DNA of 64,000 nt. Source: Pseudomonadota bacterium (GTDB lineage Bacteria; Pseudomonadota; Gammaproteobacteria; Burkholderiales; Burkholderiaceae_C). Numbering within the stretch: the first letter of the stretch is position 1; each line of letters starts with the position of its first letter. Both the position numbers and the translations under genes were made by a program. The stretch is from NCBI GenBank assembly GCA_021846965.1, contig JAJZWA010000010.1:1-64000 (forward strand), written 5' to 3'. This document shows, one piece after another, positions 8,727-17,146 of this stretch. The notes under the pieces are model-generated. The model saw nothing but the letters and a program-made list of their open reading frames with translations. It was not told where the DNA came from and did not search any database.

Positions 8727-9860
8727 TCACAGGGCGTCTTCGGAGGGGCTCTCGAGCAGGACCCGATGGCCCAGCTGCAGCACGGCCAGGGCGTAGAAGG
8801 CCGAGTGGTTGTAGCGCGTGACGGCGTAGAAGTTGTCGGTGCCCAGCACGTAGTCGGGCGCGCGCCCGGCATTGGGAAGTTGCACCACGGCCAGCTTGCC
8901 CGGGTAGTCGAGCACCTGGGGCAGCAGGGAGATGCCGGCGGCGCGCAGTTCGGCAGCGTGGAAACTGGGCACGATGTCCGGCTCGAGCAGGCGCTGCAGC
9001 ACCCGCGGGTCCAGGGATTCGGGCAGTTGCAGCGGGAACCAGGCCGGCATGTCGCGCACCCAGCCGTGGCCGGCCAGGAAGTTGCCCACGCTGGCGATGG
9101 CGTCCGGCGCGTTGTGGATCAGGTCCACCGAGCCCGCGCCGTCGAAGCGGGTGCCCCAGCGCAGGATGCTTCCGGGCATGAACTGGGGCATGCCGATGGC
9201 GCCGGCGTAGGACCCGCGGATGCTCGCGGGGTCGATGCCGCCCGCGTTGCACCATACGAAATAGTCCCCGAGCTGGGAGGCGAAGTAGTCGCTGCGGTCC
9301 ATCGGCGCCGCGGCGGGGAAGTCCAGGGACAGCGTGGCCAGGCTGTCGATCACCGGGAATTCGCCCATGCTGCGCCCGTAGATGGTCTCCACGCCGAGGA
9401 TGCCCAGCACCACCTCGGGCGGGACACCGAAGCGCTGGCGCCCCTCCTGCAGCCAGGCGTCGTAGGCGCGCTGGAAACGTACCCCCGCGGCGATGCGCGT
9501 GGATTCGATGAAATGGCTGCGGTACAGGGTCCAGTCGCGCTGTTCCGGGCGCCCGGGGATGATCAGGCGCGCCACCTGCGGCTGGAAATAGGCGCGGCCG
9601 ATCTGCTCGCGCAACCAGGCTACCGGCAGCGCCGTCTGGCGTGCCAGCTGCATGGCCAGGCGCAGGGCCTTCTCCGAGTGGGCGTAGCGCAGTGCGGGGG
9701 ACTCGTCCGCGCGCGAGGAGCCGCCGACTGCCAAAAGCGCGCCCGGCATGCCCAGGCCCGCCAGCAAGGCGCCGGCACCGCGCAGCGCGCTGCGCCGCGC
9801 TGGCGACGCGGGCGCGGCGCGCAGATCGACGGTTGCGGCGGGGGTGGCGGGACGGGTCAT
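8727..9860 (-). CDS. mltB: Lytic murein transglycosylase B-type
   Basis: A 377-aa protein taking MTRPATPAATVDL as start; the track's upstream extension is a repeat-rich GC shadow. An RR-containing, Ala/Gly/Leu-rich leader (PARRSALRGAGALLAGLG) indicates export, possibly by Tat, and no convincing lipobox is seen. The catalytic domain has GILGVETIYGRSMGEFPVIDSLATL with the likely catalytic Glu in GVETIYG, then GSYAGAIGMPQFMPGSIL and FLAGHGWVRDMP, all standard MltB signatures. It cleaves peptidoglycan glycan strands to 1,6-anhydro products in the periplasm. It lies beside the flagellar export genes but is divergent from them, so a flagellar role is not implied. Confidence 0.9.
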   Translation of the reverse strand: MTRPATPAATVDLRAAPASPARRSALRGAGALLAGLGMPGALLAVGGSSRADESPALRYAHSEKALRLAMQLARQTALPVAWLREQIGRAYFQPQVARLIIPGRPEQRDWTLYRSHFIESTRIAAGVRFQRAYDAWLQEGRQRFGVPPEVVLGILGVETIYGRSMGEFPVIDSLATLSLDFPAAAPMDRSDYFASQLGDYFVWCNAGGIDPASIRGSYAGAIGMPQFMPGSILRWGTRFDGAGSVDLIHNAPDAIASVGNFLAGHGWVRDMPAWFPLQLPESLDPRVLQRLLEPDIVPSFHAAELRAAGISLLPQVLDYPGKLAVVQLPNAGRAPDYVLGTDNFYAVTRYNHSAFYALAVLQLGHRVLLESPSEDAL

Positions 9861-9909
9861 GCGCGTGGCTTCAGGCGGGGTGCTTCGAGCGGTAGGGTTC
9901 GTGGACGTT

Positions 9910-9951
9910 GAGGCGGACAGGGTGAGGCGTACAGGGTGAGGCGTACAGGGT
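9910..9951. repeat. 14-bp tandem repeat, 3 copies
   Basis: Three head-to-tail copies of GAGGCGKACAGGGT (K is G in the first copy, T in the next two), followed by a partial GAGACGCC. It lies in the mltB leader region. Confidence 0.85.
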
Positions 9952-10038
9952 GAGACGCCGGGGCAGGGGCCGGGGCAGGGACCGGCACATGCACGGACGC
10001 GGACATCGCGGCGCGGGCGGCGTAGCGGCGCCGGGAGC

Positions 10039-10054
10039 TTGCACGAAACTTGCT
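10039..10054 (+). promoter_or_regulatory. Sigma-54-like promoter upstream of fliO
   Basis: TTGCACGAAACTTGCT matches the RpoN consensus TGGCACG-N4-TTGCW at every fixed position except one G of the -24 GG. It lies 225 bp upstream of the fliO start. The altered -24 lowers confidence, but three cleaner sigma-54 sites occur in this island. Confidence 0.45.
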
Positions 10055-10279
10055 GCGCAAGAGCGTGGGCCCCGCGAACCGCCGATTGGACGCCGCGCCG
10101 CCAGACCCTCGCAAGGCGCGTGCCCGTGCGGGCTCGGGTTCCCAGTGTACCTAGTGGAGCGGCAGCGGGGGGCCGAAAGCCCCTGCCGGAGGTGCCGGCA
10201 AGGGCGGGCACCGTCAAGTCCCCGGCGCATCCGCGACGGAATCGTCAAGAAGTCGTCATATCGAAAGGGTTTTCCAGCC

Positions 10280-10639
10280 ATGTCCGATCCCCTGTCCTGG
10301 TCCTCGATGCTGCGCGTGCTCGCGGGCCTGGGCCTGGTGCTGGTGGTGTTCTTCCTGCTGCTGCGCCTGCTCAAGCGCGCGCAGCCGGGACTGGGGGGCG
10401 GGCGGGCAGACCTGCGGGTGGTCGCCTCGCTGGCCCTGTCGCCTCGGGAACGGGTCTTGCTCGTGCAGGTGGGCGAGCAGCAACTGCTGCTGGGCTCCGG
10501 CGCCCAGGGGCTGCGCTGCCTGCACGTGCTGCCGCAGGCGCTGGAGGCCAGGCCGCCGGGCGCTGCCATGCCCGTCGTGCCCTTCGCCGAATGGCTGCGC
10601 AAGGCCGTGAACTCCGGATCCTCGAAAGAATCATCGTGA
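10280..10639 (+). CDS. fliO: Flagellar biosynthetic protein FliO
   Basis: A 119-aa protein with one N-terminal membrane helix (MLRVLAGLGLVLVVFFLLLRLL) and a cytoplasmic domain containing LRVVASLALSPRERVLLVQVGEQQLLLG, the FliO hallmark. It assists assembly of the FliP ring of the flagellar export gate. The stop overlaps the fliP start (TGATG). It is the first gene of a long export-apparatus run; fliM and fliN, often upstream, are not in the window. The start is the first ATG of the conserved region, and no strong ribosome site is visible. Confidence 0.9.
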   Translation: MSDPLSWSSMLRVLAGLGLVLVVFFLLLRLLKRAQPGLGGGRADLRVVASLALSPRERVLLVQVGEQQLLLGSGAQGLRCLHVLPQALEARPPGAAMPVVPFAEWLRKAVNSGSSKESS

Positions 10640-11394
10640 TGCCTCGTTCCTCCTCCCGTCCACGCCTGCTGCTGGTCGCGCTGGCCCTGCTGGCGCTGCC
10701 GGCGCTGGCCCATGCGCAGGTGCTGCCGGCGCTGACCAGCACGCCGGCCCCCGGCGGCGGCACCCAGTACAGCCTGAGCCTGCAGACCCTGCTGTTCATG
10801 ACCCTGCTGGTGTTCCTGCCAGCCATGCTGCTGATGATGACCGCCTTCACGCGCATCGTCATCGTGCTGTCCCTGCTCAAGCAGGCGCTGGGAACCACCA
10901 CGGTGCCACCGGCGCAGGTGATCGTGGGGCTGTCGCTGTTCCTCACCCTGTTCGTGATGAGCCCGGTGTTCAACCAGATCAACGACGTGGCGGTCAAACC
11001 GCTGATGAACGACACCCTGTCCCTGACCCAGGCCCTGCAGGCGGGCTCGCAGCCCTTGCGCAAGTTCATGATGGCGCAGACCCGCAAGGACGATCTGGCG
11101 CTGTTCGTGAAGCTCTCGGGCCACAAGCCCCTGGCCAGCCCGCAGGACACGCCCATGACCCTGCTGATCCCGGCCTTCGTGACCTCGGAGCTCAAGACGG
11201 CCTTCCAGATCGGCTTCGTCGTGTTCATCCCCTTCCTGATCATCGACATGGTGGTGGCCGCCGTGCTGATGTCCATGGGCATGATGATGTTGTCGCCGGT
11301 GACGGTTTCGTTTCCGCTGAAGCTGATGCTGTTCGTGCTGGTCAATGGATGGGATCTGGTGATCGGATCATTGGTTCAGAGCTTCGTGCGCTGA
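10639..11394 (+). CDS. fliP: Flagellar export gate protein FliP
   Basis: A 251-aa protein: cleavable signal peptide (LLLVALALLALPALAHAQ) and four membrane helices. Family signatures are TAFTRIVIVLSLLKQALGT, SPVFNQINDVAVKP and GFVVFIPFLIIDMVVAAVLMSMGMMMLSP. With FliQ and FliR it forms the helical export gate of the flagellar type III secretion system. ATG 10639 overlaps the fliO stop by one base, suggesting coupled translation. It appears complete. Confidence 0.97.
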   Translation: MPRSSSRPRLLLVALALLALPALAHAQVLPALTSTPAPGGGTQYSLSLQTLLFMTLLVFLPAMLLMMTAFTRIVIVLSLLKQALGTTTVPPAQVIVGLSLFLTLFVMSPVFNQINDVAVKPLMNDTLSLTQALQAGSQPLRKFMMAQTRKDDLALFVKLSGHKPLASPQDTPMTLLIPAFVTSELKTAFQIGFVVFIPFLIIDMVVAAVLMSMGMMMLSPVTVSFPLKLMLFVLVNGWDLVIGSLVQSFVR

Positions 11395-11421
11395 GGCGCA
11401 GGATCGTTTGGAGAGTTCGCG

Positions 11422-11694
11422 ATGAGTCCCGAAGCCGTCGTCTCGCTGGGCCAGCAGGCCCTGTGGGTGATGTTCCTGGTGTCCTTGCCGCTGCTGGGGG
11501 TGGCCCTGGTGGTGGGCCTGCTGGTCAGCCTGCTGCAGGCGGCCACGCAGCTCAACGAGATGACCCTGAGTTTCGTGCCCAAGGTGCTGGCCATCGGGCT
11601 GACCGCGGTGCTCGCCGGACCGTGGATGCTGCATGTGATGATGGACTTCACCACCCGCCTGCTGCTGAGCATTCCGCAACTGCTGGGTTCCTGA
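11422..11694 (+). CDS. fliQ: Flagellar export gate protein FliQ
   Basis: A 90-aa, two-helix membrane protein starting MSPEAVVSLGQQALWVMFLVSLPLL and containing GLLVSLLQAATQLNEMTLSFVPKVLA, diagnostic of FliQ. It forms part of the FliPQR gate. It starts 27 bp after fliP behind a GGAG-type site, and its stop overlaps the fliR start (TGATG). Confidence 0.97.
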   Translation: MSPEAVVSLGQQALWVMFLVSLPLLGVALVVGLLVSLLQAATQLNEMTLSFVPKVLAIGLTAVLAGPWMLHVMMDFTTRLLLSIPQLLGS

Positions 11695-12509
11695 TGATCG
11701 CCTTCTCGTCGCTGCAGCTGGATCAATGGATCGGGGCCTTTTTCTGGCCCTTCCTGCGCGTGATGGCCTTGCTGAGCACGGCGCCGGTGTTCAGCGCGGC
11801 GCAGGTTCCGATCCAGGTGCGCGTGGGCCTGGCCGCGGCCGTCGCGCTGGTGCTGGCGCCGATGCTTCCGGCCATGCCCCCGGTGCAGCTGGACAGCGCC
11901 CTGGGCTGGACCCTGGTGGTGCAGCAGTTGCTGGTGGGCGGTGTCGTGGGCCTGGCCATGTCCCTGATTCTCAGCAGCGTGCAATTGGCCGGCAGCATCG
12001 TCGGGTTGCAGATGGGCCTGGGCTTTTCCACCCTGTTCGATCCCCTGCAGGGGGTCGAGGTCACCAGCCTGGCCAGTTTCCTGAACCTGTTGACCATGTT
12101 GCTGTTCCTGGCGATGAACGGGCACCTGTTGCTGCTGGCGGTGCTGGCGCGCAGTTTCACCCTGTTGCCGGTGGGCGCGGCCGCCGGGCTGGGTGCCGCG
12201 GGCTGGCATGCGCTGGCGCTGGAGGGCGGGGCGCTGTTCTCGCTGGCGCTGGCCATGGCGGCGCCGGCGCTGGGCGTGCTGCTCATCGCCAACCTGGGAC
12301 TGGCCACGCTGAGCAAGCTGGCGCCGCAGCTCAATCTGTTCGCGATCGGCTTTCCCCTGTTCTTCGGCCTGGGCTTCGTGGCCCTGTACCTGCTGATGCC
12401 GGTGATGCAGTCCGTGGTGCATCACCTGGTCGAGTACGGCGTGAACCTGGCCGGCGATCTGCTGCGCCAGGCCGCGCCGGGCGCCGGCGCCATCGAGTCG
12501 GGGAACTGA
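11694..12509 (+). CDS. fliR: Flagellar export gate protein FliR
   Basis: A 271-aa membrane protein with about six helices, starting MIAFSSLQLDQWIGAFFWPFLRVMALL. GLQMGLGFSTLFDPLQGVEVTSLASFLNLLTMLLFLAMNGHLLLL is the FliR core. It completes the FliPQR export gate. Translation is probably coupled to fliQ by the one-base overlap. The gene is followed 4 bp later by flhB. Confidence 0.96.
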   Translation: MIAFSSLQLDQWIGAFFWPFLRVMALLSTAPVFSAAQVPIQVRVGLAAAVALVLAPMLPAMPPVQLDSALGWTLVVQQLLVGGVVGLAMSLILSSVQLAGSIVGLQMGLGFSTLFDPLQGVEVTSLASFLNLLTMLLFLAMNGHLLLLAVLARSFTLLPVGAAAGLGAAGWHALALEGGALFSLALAMAAPALGVLLIANLGLATLSKLAPQLNLFAIGFPLFFGLGFVALYLLMPVMQSVVHHLVEYGVNLAGDLLRQAAPGAGAIESGN

Positions 12510-12513
12510 GGCC

Positions 12514-13656
12514 ATGGCCGAGGACAGCGCACAGGATCGCGACTTACCAGCCTCGCTCAAGCGCCGGCAGCAGGCGCGCGAGAAGGGGCAGGTGGCGCGA
12601 TCGAGGGATCTGAGCTCGAGCCTGCTGATGGTGTCCACCGCCGCGGCCCTGTACTACGGCGGCGCCTGGTTCTTCGGACATGGCATGCAGGTCCTGCACG
12701 AGGGCCTGAGCGTGCCGGCTGTCGTCGCGCACGACCCGCGGCGCATGCTGGAGTTCGCAGCCACGGTCGCGCGCGACGGGGTGCTGGTGGCGCTGCCGCT
12801 GCTGTTGCTGAGTGTCGTCGTGTGCATCGCCGGCGGCATGGCGCTGGGTGGCTGGGTGTTCAGCCTGGAGGCGCTGGCGCCCGATTTCACGCGCCTGGAT
12901 CCGGTCGCCGGCATCCAGCGCATGTTCTCCATCAGCGGCCTGGTGGAACTGGGCAAGGCCATGCTCAAGACGGCGGTGATCGGCTCGCTGCTGGCCCTGG
13001 TGCTGTGGTCCCGGCGCGGCGAGCTGCTGAGCCTGCTGGGCGTGGCGCCCAGCCAGGCGCCGGCCCTGCTGGGCAATCTGTGCGGGCACGCCTTCGTCTG
13101 GCTCGCCGCGGCCACGCTGCTGGTGGCCGCGGTGGATGTTCCCTGGCAGATCGTTCAGCTCAACAAGAAGCTGAAGATGTCGCGCCAGGACCTGAAGGAT
13201 GAAATGCGCGAGAGCGAGGGCAACCCCGAGGTGCGTCAGCGCCTGCGCGCCATGCAGCGCGAGCGCGCACGCCGGCGCATGATGGCCGCTGTGCCCAAGG
13301 CCGACGTGGTGGTGACCAACCCCACCCACTTCGCGGTGGCGCTGGGCTACGAGCAGGGCCGCCAGCGCGCGCCGGTGGTGCTGGCCATGGGCGCGGACCG
13401 CGTGGCCGCGCGCATCCGCGAACTGGCCGTCGAGCATGGCGTGGCGGTGGTGGAGGCGCCGCCGCTGGCGCGGGCGCTGTATCGCTACGCGGAGCTGGAG
13501 CAGGAGATCCCGGTGAAGCTGTACAACGCCGTGGCGCTGCTGCTGGCCTACGTCTACCAGCTGCGCGCGCTGCCGCAGCAGGCGCGGGCGCCCGCCGACT
13601 GGGCGATCCCCGCTGATCTCGATACCTCGGCCGACACGGCCATGCCGGTGCACTGA
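12514..13656 (+). CDS. flhB: Flagellar export switch protein FlhB
   Basis: A 380-aa protein: charged N-terminus (SLKRRQQAREKGQVARSRDLSSS), four membrane helices and a cytoplasmic domain. The domain has the self-cleaving NPTH motif at residues 269-272 (VVTNPTHFAVAL). FlhB switches export specificity from rod/hook to filament substrates after autocleavage. The C-terminus ends in a short Pro/Ala tail. It sits 2 bp before flhA. A second, NPTH-less copy of the C-terminal domain is encoded at 21783. Confidence 0.97.
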   Translation: MAEDSAQDRDLPASLKRRQQAREKGQVARSRDLSSSLLMVSTAAALYYGGAWFFGHGMQVLHEGLSVPAVVAHDPRRMLEFAATVARDGVLVALPLLLLSVVVCIAGGMALGGWVFSLEALAPDFTRLDPVAGIQRMFSISGLVELGKAMLKTAVIGSLLALVLWSRRGELLSLLGVAPSQAPALLGNLCGHAFVWLAAATLLVAAVDVPWQIVQLNKKLKMSRQDLKDEMRESEGNPEVRQRLRAMQRERARRRMMAAVPKADVVVTNPTHFAVALGYEQGRQRAPVVLAMGADRVAARIRELAVEHGVAVVEAPPLARALYRYAELEQEIPVKLYNAVALLLAYVYQLRALPQQARAPADWAIPADLDTSADTAMPVH

Positions 13657-13658
13657 CC

Positions 13659-15776
13659 ATGGCGACTTCCGCTTCCCCCGCCGCCGGCGCGAACTCCGCC
13701 GGCGCTTCCCTGCGCGCGCGCCTGATGCGCCTGGACTGGCGCCTGCTGGCGGCGCCGCTGCTGGTGGTGCTGATCCTCATGATGCTGGTGGTGCCGCTGC
13801 CCACCTTCCTGCTGGACGTTCTGTTCACCTTCAACATCACCCTGTCGCTGATCATCCTGCTGGTCACCCTGTACCTGACCCGCCCGCTGGATTTCGCGGC
13901 CTTCCCCACGGCGATCCTGCTGACCACGCTGCTGCGGCTCTCGCTGAACGTGGCGGCGGCGCGGGTGATCCTGCTCAACGGGCAGAGCGGCGGCGGGGCG
14001 GCCGGGCAGGTGATCGAGTCCTTCGGCCAGTTCGTGGTCGGCGGCAACTATGCGGTGGGCATCATCATCTTCGCCATCCTGGTGGTGATCAACTTCGTGG
14101 TGATCACCAAGGGCGCGGGACGCATCGCCGAGGTCAGCGCCCGCTTCACCCTGGATGCGATGCCGGGCAAGCAGATGGCCATCGACGCCGACCTCAACGC
14201 CGGGCTCATCGACCAGGACGAGGCGCGCCGGCGCCGCGCCGACATCGCGCAGGAGGCCGACTTCTTCGGCGCCATGGACGGTGCCAGCAAGTTCGTTCGC
14301 GGCGACGCGGTGGCGGCCATCCTGATCCTGTTCATCGACCTGATCGGCGGCCTGGTGATCGGGGTGCTGATGCACGGGCTGAGCCTGTCGCAGGCGGCGC
14401 AGAACTACACCTTGCTGTCCATCGGCGACGCGCTGGTGGCGCAGATCCCCTCGCTGGTCATTTCCATCGCGGCGGGTATCGTGATCAGCAACGTGTCCAC
14501 CGGACAGGACGTGGGCCTGCAGCTGGTGGGGCAGCTGTTTCGCCACAAGCGCGTGCTGGGCATCGCGGCGGGCATCCTGGGCCTGATCGGCCTGGTCCCG
14601 GGCATGCCGCATGTGTCCTTCCTGCTGGCCGCGGGCGTGCTGGGCGGCGTGCTGTGGCTGCGCGAGCGCCGCGAGCAGCGCGAGGCCGCGGCGCCCGCGG
14701 CGGCGGCGGCGCCGGCGGCCGAGGCCAGCACCGAGCCGGAGGAGGTGAGCTGGTCGCAGATCGAGCCGGTGGACACCCTGGCCCTGGATGTGGGCTATCG
14801 CCTGATCGCCCTGGTCGACCGCACCCAGGGCGGCGAGCTGCTGGCTCGCATCCGCGGGGTGCGGCGCAAGTTCGCGCAGGAACTCGGCTTCCTGGTGGCA
14901 GCCGTGCACATTCGCGACAACCTGGAATTGCGCCCCGGGGGATACCGCATCGCCCTCAAGGGGGTGGAGATCGGTGCCGCCGAGGTGTTCCCGGACATGC
15001 TCATGGCCATCAATCCGGGACAGGTCAGCGGCAACCTGCAGGGCCAGCCCACCACGGATCCGGCCTTCGGCCTGCCGGCGGTATGGATCCAGCCGGGCCA
15101 GCGCGACGCCGCGCTGGCCATGGGCTACACGGTGGTCGATCCGAGCACGGTGATCGCCACGCACCTGCATCACCTGCTGCAGTCGCACGCGGCGGAGTTG
15201 CTCGGGCGCGAGGAGGTCGAAGGCCTGCTGTCGCATCTGTCGGAGCGCTCGCCCAAGCTGGTGGAAGATCTGGTTCCCAAGCTGCTCAGCGCCGACCGCT
15301 TGCGCAAGGTGCTGCAGAACCTGCTGGCCGAGGGGGTGCCGATCCGCGATATGCGCAGCATCGCCGAGGTGCTGGCCGAGCATGCGCAGCAGGTGACGGA
15401 TACCGACGAGCTGACGGCGCGGGTGCGCCAGGCCCTGGGGTCCTTCATCGTGCAGTCGCTCAGCGGAGCCAACCGGGAACTGGCGGCCGCGGTGCTGGAG
15501 CCGCAGCTGGAACAGATCCTGCTTGCCAGCCTGCGCGCGGACCCGGCGCAGGCGGCGGTGGAGCCGGGGCTGGCGCAGCGCCTGATGGATCGCGCGCGGG
15601 ACATGATGCAGCGCATGGAGTCGCAGGGCGCCAGCCCCGTGCTGCTGACCGTCGCCCCGCTGCGCCAGTTCCTGGCGCGCCTGCTGGCGCGCTCGGCGCC
15701 GCGCCTGCGCGTGTTGTCCTATGCCGAAGTGCCTGACCACAAGCAGGTGCGGATCACCCAAACGCTCGGAGCCTAA
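13659..15776 (+). CDS. flhA: Flagellar export protein FlhA
   Basis: A 705-aa protein with about eight N-terminal membrane helices and a large cytoplasmic domain. The FHIPEP-region signature appears as LTTLLRLSLNVAAARVIL and GNYAVGIIIFAILVVINFVVITKGAGRIAEVSARFTLDAMPGKQMAIDADLNAG. The cytoplasmic domain (from about 365) docks chaperone-substrate complexes. A Glu/Ala-rich linker lies around 340-365. It appears complete and is followed 3 bp later by flhF with a GTG start. Confidence 0.97.
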   Translation: MATSASPAAGANSAGASLRARLMRLDWRLLAAPLLVVLILMMLVVPLPTFLLDVLFTFNITLSLIILLVTLYLTRPLDFAAFPTAILLTTLLRLSLNVAAARVILLNGQSGGGAAGQVIESFGQFVVGGNYAVGIIIFAILVVINFVVITKGAGRIAEVSARFTLDAMPGKQMAIDADLNAGLIDQDEARRRRADIAQEADFFGAMDGASKFVRGDAVAAILILFIDLIGGLVIGVLMHGLSLSQAAQNYTLLSIGDALVAQIPSLVISIAAGIVISNVSTGQDVGLQLVGQLFRHKRVLGIAAGILGLIGLVPGMPHVSFLLAAGVLGGVLWLRERREQREAAAPAAAAAPAAEASTEPEEVSWSQIEPVDTLALDVGYRLIALVDRTQGGELLARIRGVRRKFAQELGFLVAAVHIRDNLELRPGGYRIALKGVEIGAAEVFPDMLMAINPGQVSGNLQGQPTTDPAFGLPAVWIQPGQRDAALAMGYTVVDPSTVIATHLHHLLQSHAAELLGREEVEGLLSHLSERSPKLVEDLVPKLLSADRLRKVLQNLLAEGVPIRDMRSIAEVLAEHAQQVTDTDELTARVRQALGSFIVQSLSGANRELAAAVLEPQLEQILLASLRADPAQAAVEPGLAQRLMDRARDMMQRMESQGASPVLLTVAPLRQFLARLLARSAPRLRVLSYAEVPDHKQVRITQTLGA

Positions 15777-15779
15777 GTC

Positions 15780-17138
15780 GTGAAAATCAAACGCTACACC
15801 GGGACCAGCACGCGCGAGGTGCTCGCGCGCATCCGCGGCGATCTCGGCCCCGATGCGGTGATCCTGTCGAATCGCGAGATCGTCGGCGGCGTGGAACTGA
15901 TGGCCGCGGTGGACTTCGACGCCTCCAGCCTGCAGCCGGAGCCCGACGGCGATGCGGGGCAGGGCGCGGAGCAGGATCTCGCGCCTCGGGCGCCGATGCG
16001 CGCGCAGCAGCCCGCAACGCCGGCGCCTCGCGCCGCGGCCGCGGGCGCGCGCCCCGCGCCCGGCGTACTCGCACCGGCGGTGTCGGCCGGCGCGCAGCCG
16101 GGGCGCGCCGCCGTCGTGAACCCGTCGCCGCGCCAGCAAACCGTCGCCGGCGCCGCGCCTCGCAGGCCGGGCGCGCCGCCGGCGTCGCCCGCCGCGTCCC
16201 CGGCGCCCGCGGCCGAGGCGCGCGAAGCTGCCGCCCCGGTGTGGGCGGGGGAGATCCGCGATCTGCGCGACGAGCTGGAACAATTGCGGGAATGGGTGCG
16301 CGCCAGCGTGGCGCAGGCTCCGGTGGGTTCTCCCTCGGCCATCGAGCTGCGCCTGCAGGCGCTGGGCCTGGATGCGCGCGCCGCGCGCGAGGCGGCGGCC
16401 GGTGCGAAGGACCTGGAGCAGGCGCTGGACGCCTTTCTGGCCGGGGTGGAACTGCGCGAGGAGCCGATGAGCGAGCCCGGCGTGTACGCGCTGGTCGGCG
16501 CCACCGGGGTGGGCAAGACCACCACCATCGCCAAGATCGCCGCCCGCCTGGTGCTGCGCCACGGCACCGAATCGGTGGCGCTGGTGACCACCGATACCTA
16601 CCGCATCGGCGGCGTCGAGCAGTTGCGCATCTACGGGCGCATCCTCGGCGTGCCGGTGGCCGTGGCGCGCGACGCCGCCGAGCTGCGCGCCCACCTGCAG
16701 GAGTTCGCCGACCGCCGCTTCGTGCTGGTGGATACCATCGGCCTGAGCCCGCGCGATGCGCGCCTGGCCGAGCAGTTGCGCTGGCTGGGCGAGCAGGGCA
16801 CCGCGGTGCGCGCGCTGCTGCTGCTGGGCGCCGGCATGAGCCTGGCCGTGTACGAGCAGGCCTGGCAGACCTACCGCGAGCTGCCGCTGGCGGGTTGCAT
16901 CCTGACCAAGCTGGACGAGACGGGCGCCTTCGGTGCCGCGCTGCAATGGCTGCGCGAGCATGCGCAGCCGCTGTGGTTCTATACGGACGGGCAGCGGGTC
17001 CCGGAAGACCTGCACGCGCCGGAGGTCGCTAAGATGAAGGCCTTGCTGCAAGGCGGGCCGGCCGTGGCGCGCGCGGGACAAGCCGCGCCGCGCCCGGGCC
17101 GGGATGATGCCGCACCTGCCATCGCCAACAGCCGCTGA
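15780..17138 (+). CDS. flhF: SRP-type GTPase FlhF, polar flagellum placement
   Basis: A 452-aa protein beginning with GTG. The N-terminal B domain MKIKRYTGTSTREVLARIRGDLGPDAVILSNR is typical. An Ala/Pro-rich linker (about 60-150) follows, then NG GTPase domains with GATGVGKTTTIAKIA (P-loop near 239), TTDTYRIGGVEQLRIYG, VDTIG and TKLDE. FlhF fixes the site of the first flagellar ring and acts with FlhG in polarly flagellated bacteria. The C-terminal 30 residues are a disordered Arg/Ala tail. Its presence argues for polar flagella. Confidence 0.96.
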   Translation: MKIKRYTGTSTREVLARIRGDLGPDAVILSNREIVGGVELMAAVDFDASSLQPEPDGDAGQGAEQDLAPRAPMRAQQPATPAPRAAAAGARPAPGVLAPAVSAGAQPGRAAVVNPSPRQQTVAGAAPRRPGAPPASPAASPAPAAEAREAAAPVWAGEIRDLRDELEQLREWVRASVAQAPVGSPSAIELRLQALGLDARAAREAAAGAKDLEQALDAFLAGVELREEPMSEPGVYALVGATGVGKTTTIAKIAARLVLRHGTESVALVTTDTYRIGGVEQLRIYGRILGVPVAVARDAAELRAHLQEFADRRFVLVDTIGLSPRDARLAEQLRWLGEQGTAVRALLLLGAGMSLAVYEQAWQTYRELPLAGCILTKLDETGAFGAALQWLREHAQPLWFYTDGQRVPEDLHAPEVAKMKALLQGGPAVARAGQAAPRPGRDDAAPAIANSR

Positions 17139-17146
17139 GGGTCGCC

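Larger units (their letters stand above)
9861..10279. other. Intergenic region upstream of fliO
   Basis: This 419-bp gap separates mltB from fliO. It holds a 3-copy 14-bp tandem repeat (9910-9951), a sigma-54-like site (10039-10054) and an imperfect hairpin GGCAG...CTGCC (10161-10187). No plausible gene was seen: the ORFs crossing it are compositional shadows lacking ribosome sites. Confidence 0.7.

Noticed and set aside
13554-17081. 1175-aa minus-strand ORF opposite flhA and flhF
   Set aside because: Shadow of the third-codon GC bias; flhA and flhF are certain.
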